Source: Neobacillus rhizophilus
GTDB taxonomy: Bacteria; Bacillota; Bacilli; Bacillales; Cytobacillaceae
Length of the DNA: 64,000 nt
Assembly: GCF_018343535.1 (NCBI RefSeq)
Contig: NZ_JAGYPF010000001.1
Span: 744,001 to 808,000, forward strand
Reading direction: 5' to 3'
Part shown: positions 63,249 to 64,000 of the stretch, one piece after another
Layout of the letters: each line of letters begins with the position of its first letter
Numbering within the stretch: the first letter of the stretch is position 1
Translations under genes and position numbers: made by a program
The notes under the pieces: generated by a model
Seen by the model: only the letters and a program-made list of their open reading frames with translations
What the model was told of the DNA's origin: nothing
Databases searched by the model: none

Positions 63249-64000
63249 GAGGGACTCCCTTCTTCGCCAGCCTTTGGAGGGCTAGGCATTAAATGATCAG
63301 CTTGTCTGATTACATCCTCTTTTACCAACTGATTTGGTCTCTCGTTCATTGCCCACCATGGGACCCTGATTAAGGTATCCTTTAGAGCTTTAAATGACAT
63401 TGGGGCGATAGGCCAAAAATATGGAATCCCAAACGACCGTAATTTGCATAAATGTGTCAAAATAATCAGGAATCCCAGTACTACACCAAACAGTCCAAAC
63501 ATACCGCCTAGAATCATCAGTGGAAAGCGGAGCATCCGTACGGAAATAGACATATTGTACCTTGGAATTGTGAATGATGCGATGCCGGTAAGCGCAATCA
63601 TAATAACCGTTGGCGCGGAAACTATTCCGGCTTCTACAGCCGCCTGTCCAATAACCAGAGCACCGAGAATCCCTACTGCCTGTCCGACAATTTGTGGAAG
63701 TCGAATTCCCGCTTCCCGCAATGCTTCAAACGCCAATTCCATAATCAATGCTTCTACAAACATGGGAAAAGGTATGGCTTCCCTGCTTGCGGCAATCGAT
63801 AAAAGAAGCGAAGTGGGAATCATCTCCTGGTGATAGGTGGTTACAGCGACATAAATCCCCGGTAATGTGATGGCAATAAACACGAAGGAAATTCTGAGCA
63901 ACCTTAAAAAAATAAAAATATGAAACCGGTCGTAATAATCTTCACTTGACTGAAAAAACTGCCAAAAGGTTGCCGGCAAAATTAATACAAAAGGTGTCCC
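63245..64000 (-). CDS. GerA-type germinant receptor subunit (N-terminal part outside window)
   Basis: The frame is open to the right window edge, so only the C-terminal 251 residues are seen. They begin GTPFVLILPATFWQFFQSSEDYY, the end of the cytoplasmic domain, and continue with the membrane part: LPGIYVAVTTYHQEMIPTSLL, FPMFVEALIMELAFEALREA, VGILGALVIGQAAVEAG and a C-terminal polar tail. In GerA proteins this part forms the oligomeric ion channel. A methionine-like TTG at 63979 is not the start. It leads the operon A-C-D-B. Confidence 0.92.
   Translation of the reverse strand, partial: GTPFVLILPATFWQFFQSSEDYYDRFHIFIFLRLLRISFVFIAITLPGIYVAVTTYHQEMIPTSLLLSIAASREAIPFPMFVEALIMELAFEALREAGIRLPQIVGQAVGILGALVIGQAAVEAGIVSAPTVIMIALTGIASFTIPRYNMSISVRMLRFPLMILGGMFGLFGVVLGFLIILTHLCKLRSFGIPYFWPIAPMSFKALKDTLIRVPWWAMNERPNQLVKEDVIRQADHLMPSPPKAGEEGSPS

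Overview
The window reads as chromosome of a low-GC, endospore-forming member of the Bacillaceae (a Bacillus, Neobacillus or Peribacillus relative). The evidence is Bacillus-type ribosome binding sites with many TTG and GTG starts, a gerA-type germination operon, a YitD/YitE/YitG-type spore sulfonate locus, a YezD-CysH-CysP-Sat-CysC sulfate operon, a CIRCE element, CRE sites and a CYP102-type P450. No rRNA, tRNA, CRISPR array or prophage was seen.

Layout. (1) 0-7.6 kb: an AllFGH-type (oxamate carbamoyltransferase) operon on the minus strand, divergent from a PucR-family regulator and a CodB-like NCS1 permease. (2) 7.6-16.1 kb: an ankyrin lipoprotein with a two-component system, a secreted DUF4822 protein, a second FtsZ without the usual C-terminal tail behind a structured leader, an MFS efflux pump and a LysR regulator. 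(3) 16.1-32.1 kb: the most unusual locus. It has three CodA-like amidohydrolases and a relic of a fourth, two lipoprotein binding proteins, a complete Dpp/Opp-type ABC transporter, a LytS/YesN-type two-component system translationally coupled to an SSS-family transporter, an NCS1 permease relic and an atypical chlorohydrolase-like protein. Repeated promoter elements suggest one regulon importing and hydrolysing an unknown compound, probably nitrogen-rich. (4) 32.2-34.2 kb: a group II intron placed just behind the aspA terminator. (5) 34.2-41.3 kb: aspartase, a CYP102 protein that keeps its heme and FMN domains but lacks the FAD/NADPH catalytic parts, a MarR/MFS pair and an aldo/keto reductase.

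(6) 41.5-46.3 kb: the housekeeping sulfate assimilation operon yezD-cysH-cysP-sat-cysC-sirB, behind a promoter with duplicated CymR-like boxes. (7) 46.4-52.8 kb: a CDF metal exporter, an MBL-fold hydrolase, a tandem array of about fifteen 52-bp hairpin units, htpG with a perfect CIRCE, and a PAS histidine kinase with a terminator in its leader. (8) 53-60.7 kb: a second sulfate activation and reduction cassette (cysH2-sat2-cysC2) fused in one operon with phosphosulfolactate synthase and a histidine phosphatase, flanked by YitE-like, YitG-like MFS and TauE/SafE proteins. This looks like a dedicated sulfate-to-sulfolactate pathway of the sporulating cell. (9) 60.7-64 kb: a germinant receptor operon in the order A-C-D-B, with gerA cut by the window edge.

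The strongest candidates for something undescribed are the amidohydrolase/ABC/sensor locus, the naturally reductase-less CYP102, the sulfolactate operon with a swapped phosphatase, the 52-bp hairpin array, and the tail-less FtsZ with its leader RNA. All functional statements rest on reading motifs and family resemblance by eye; no search was run.
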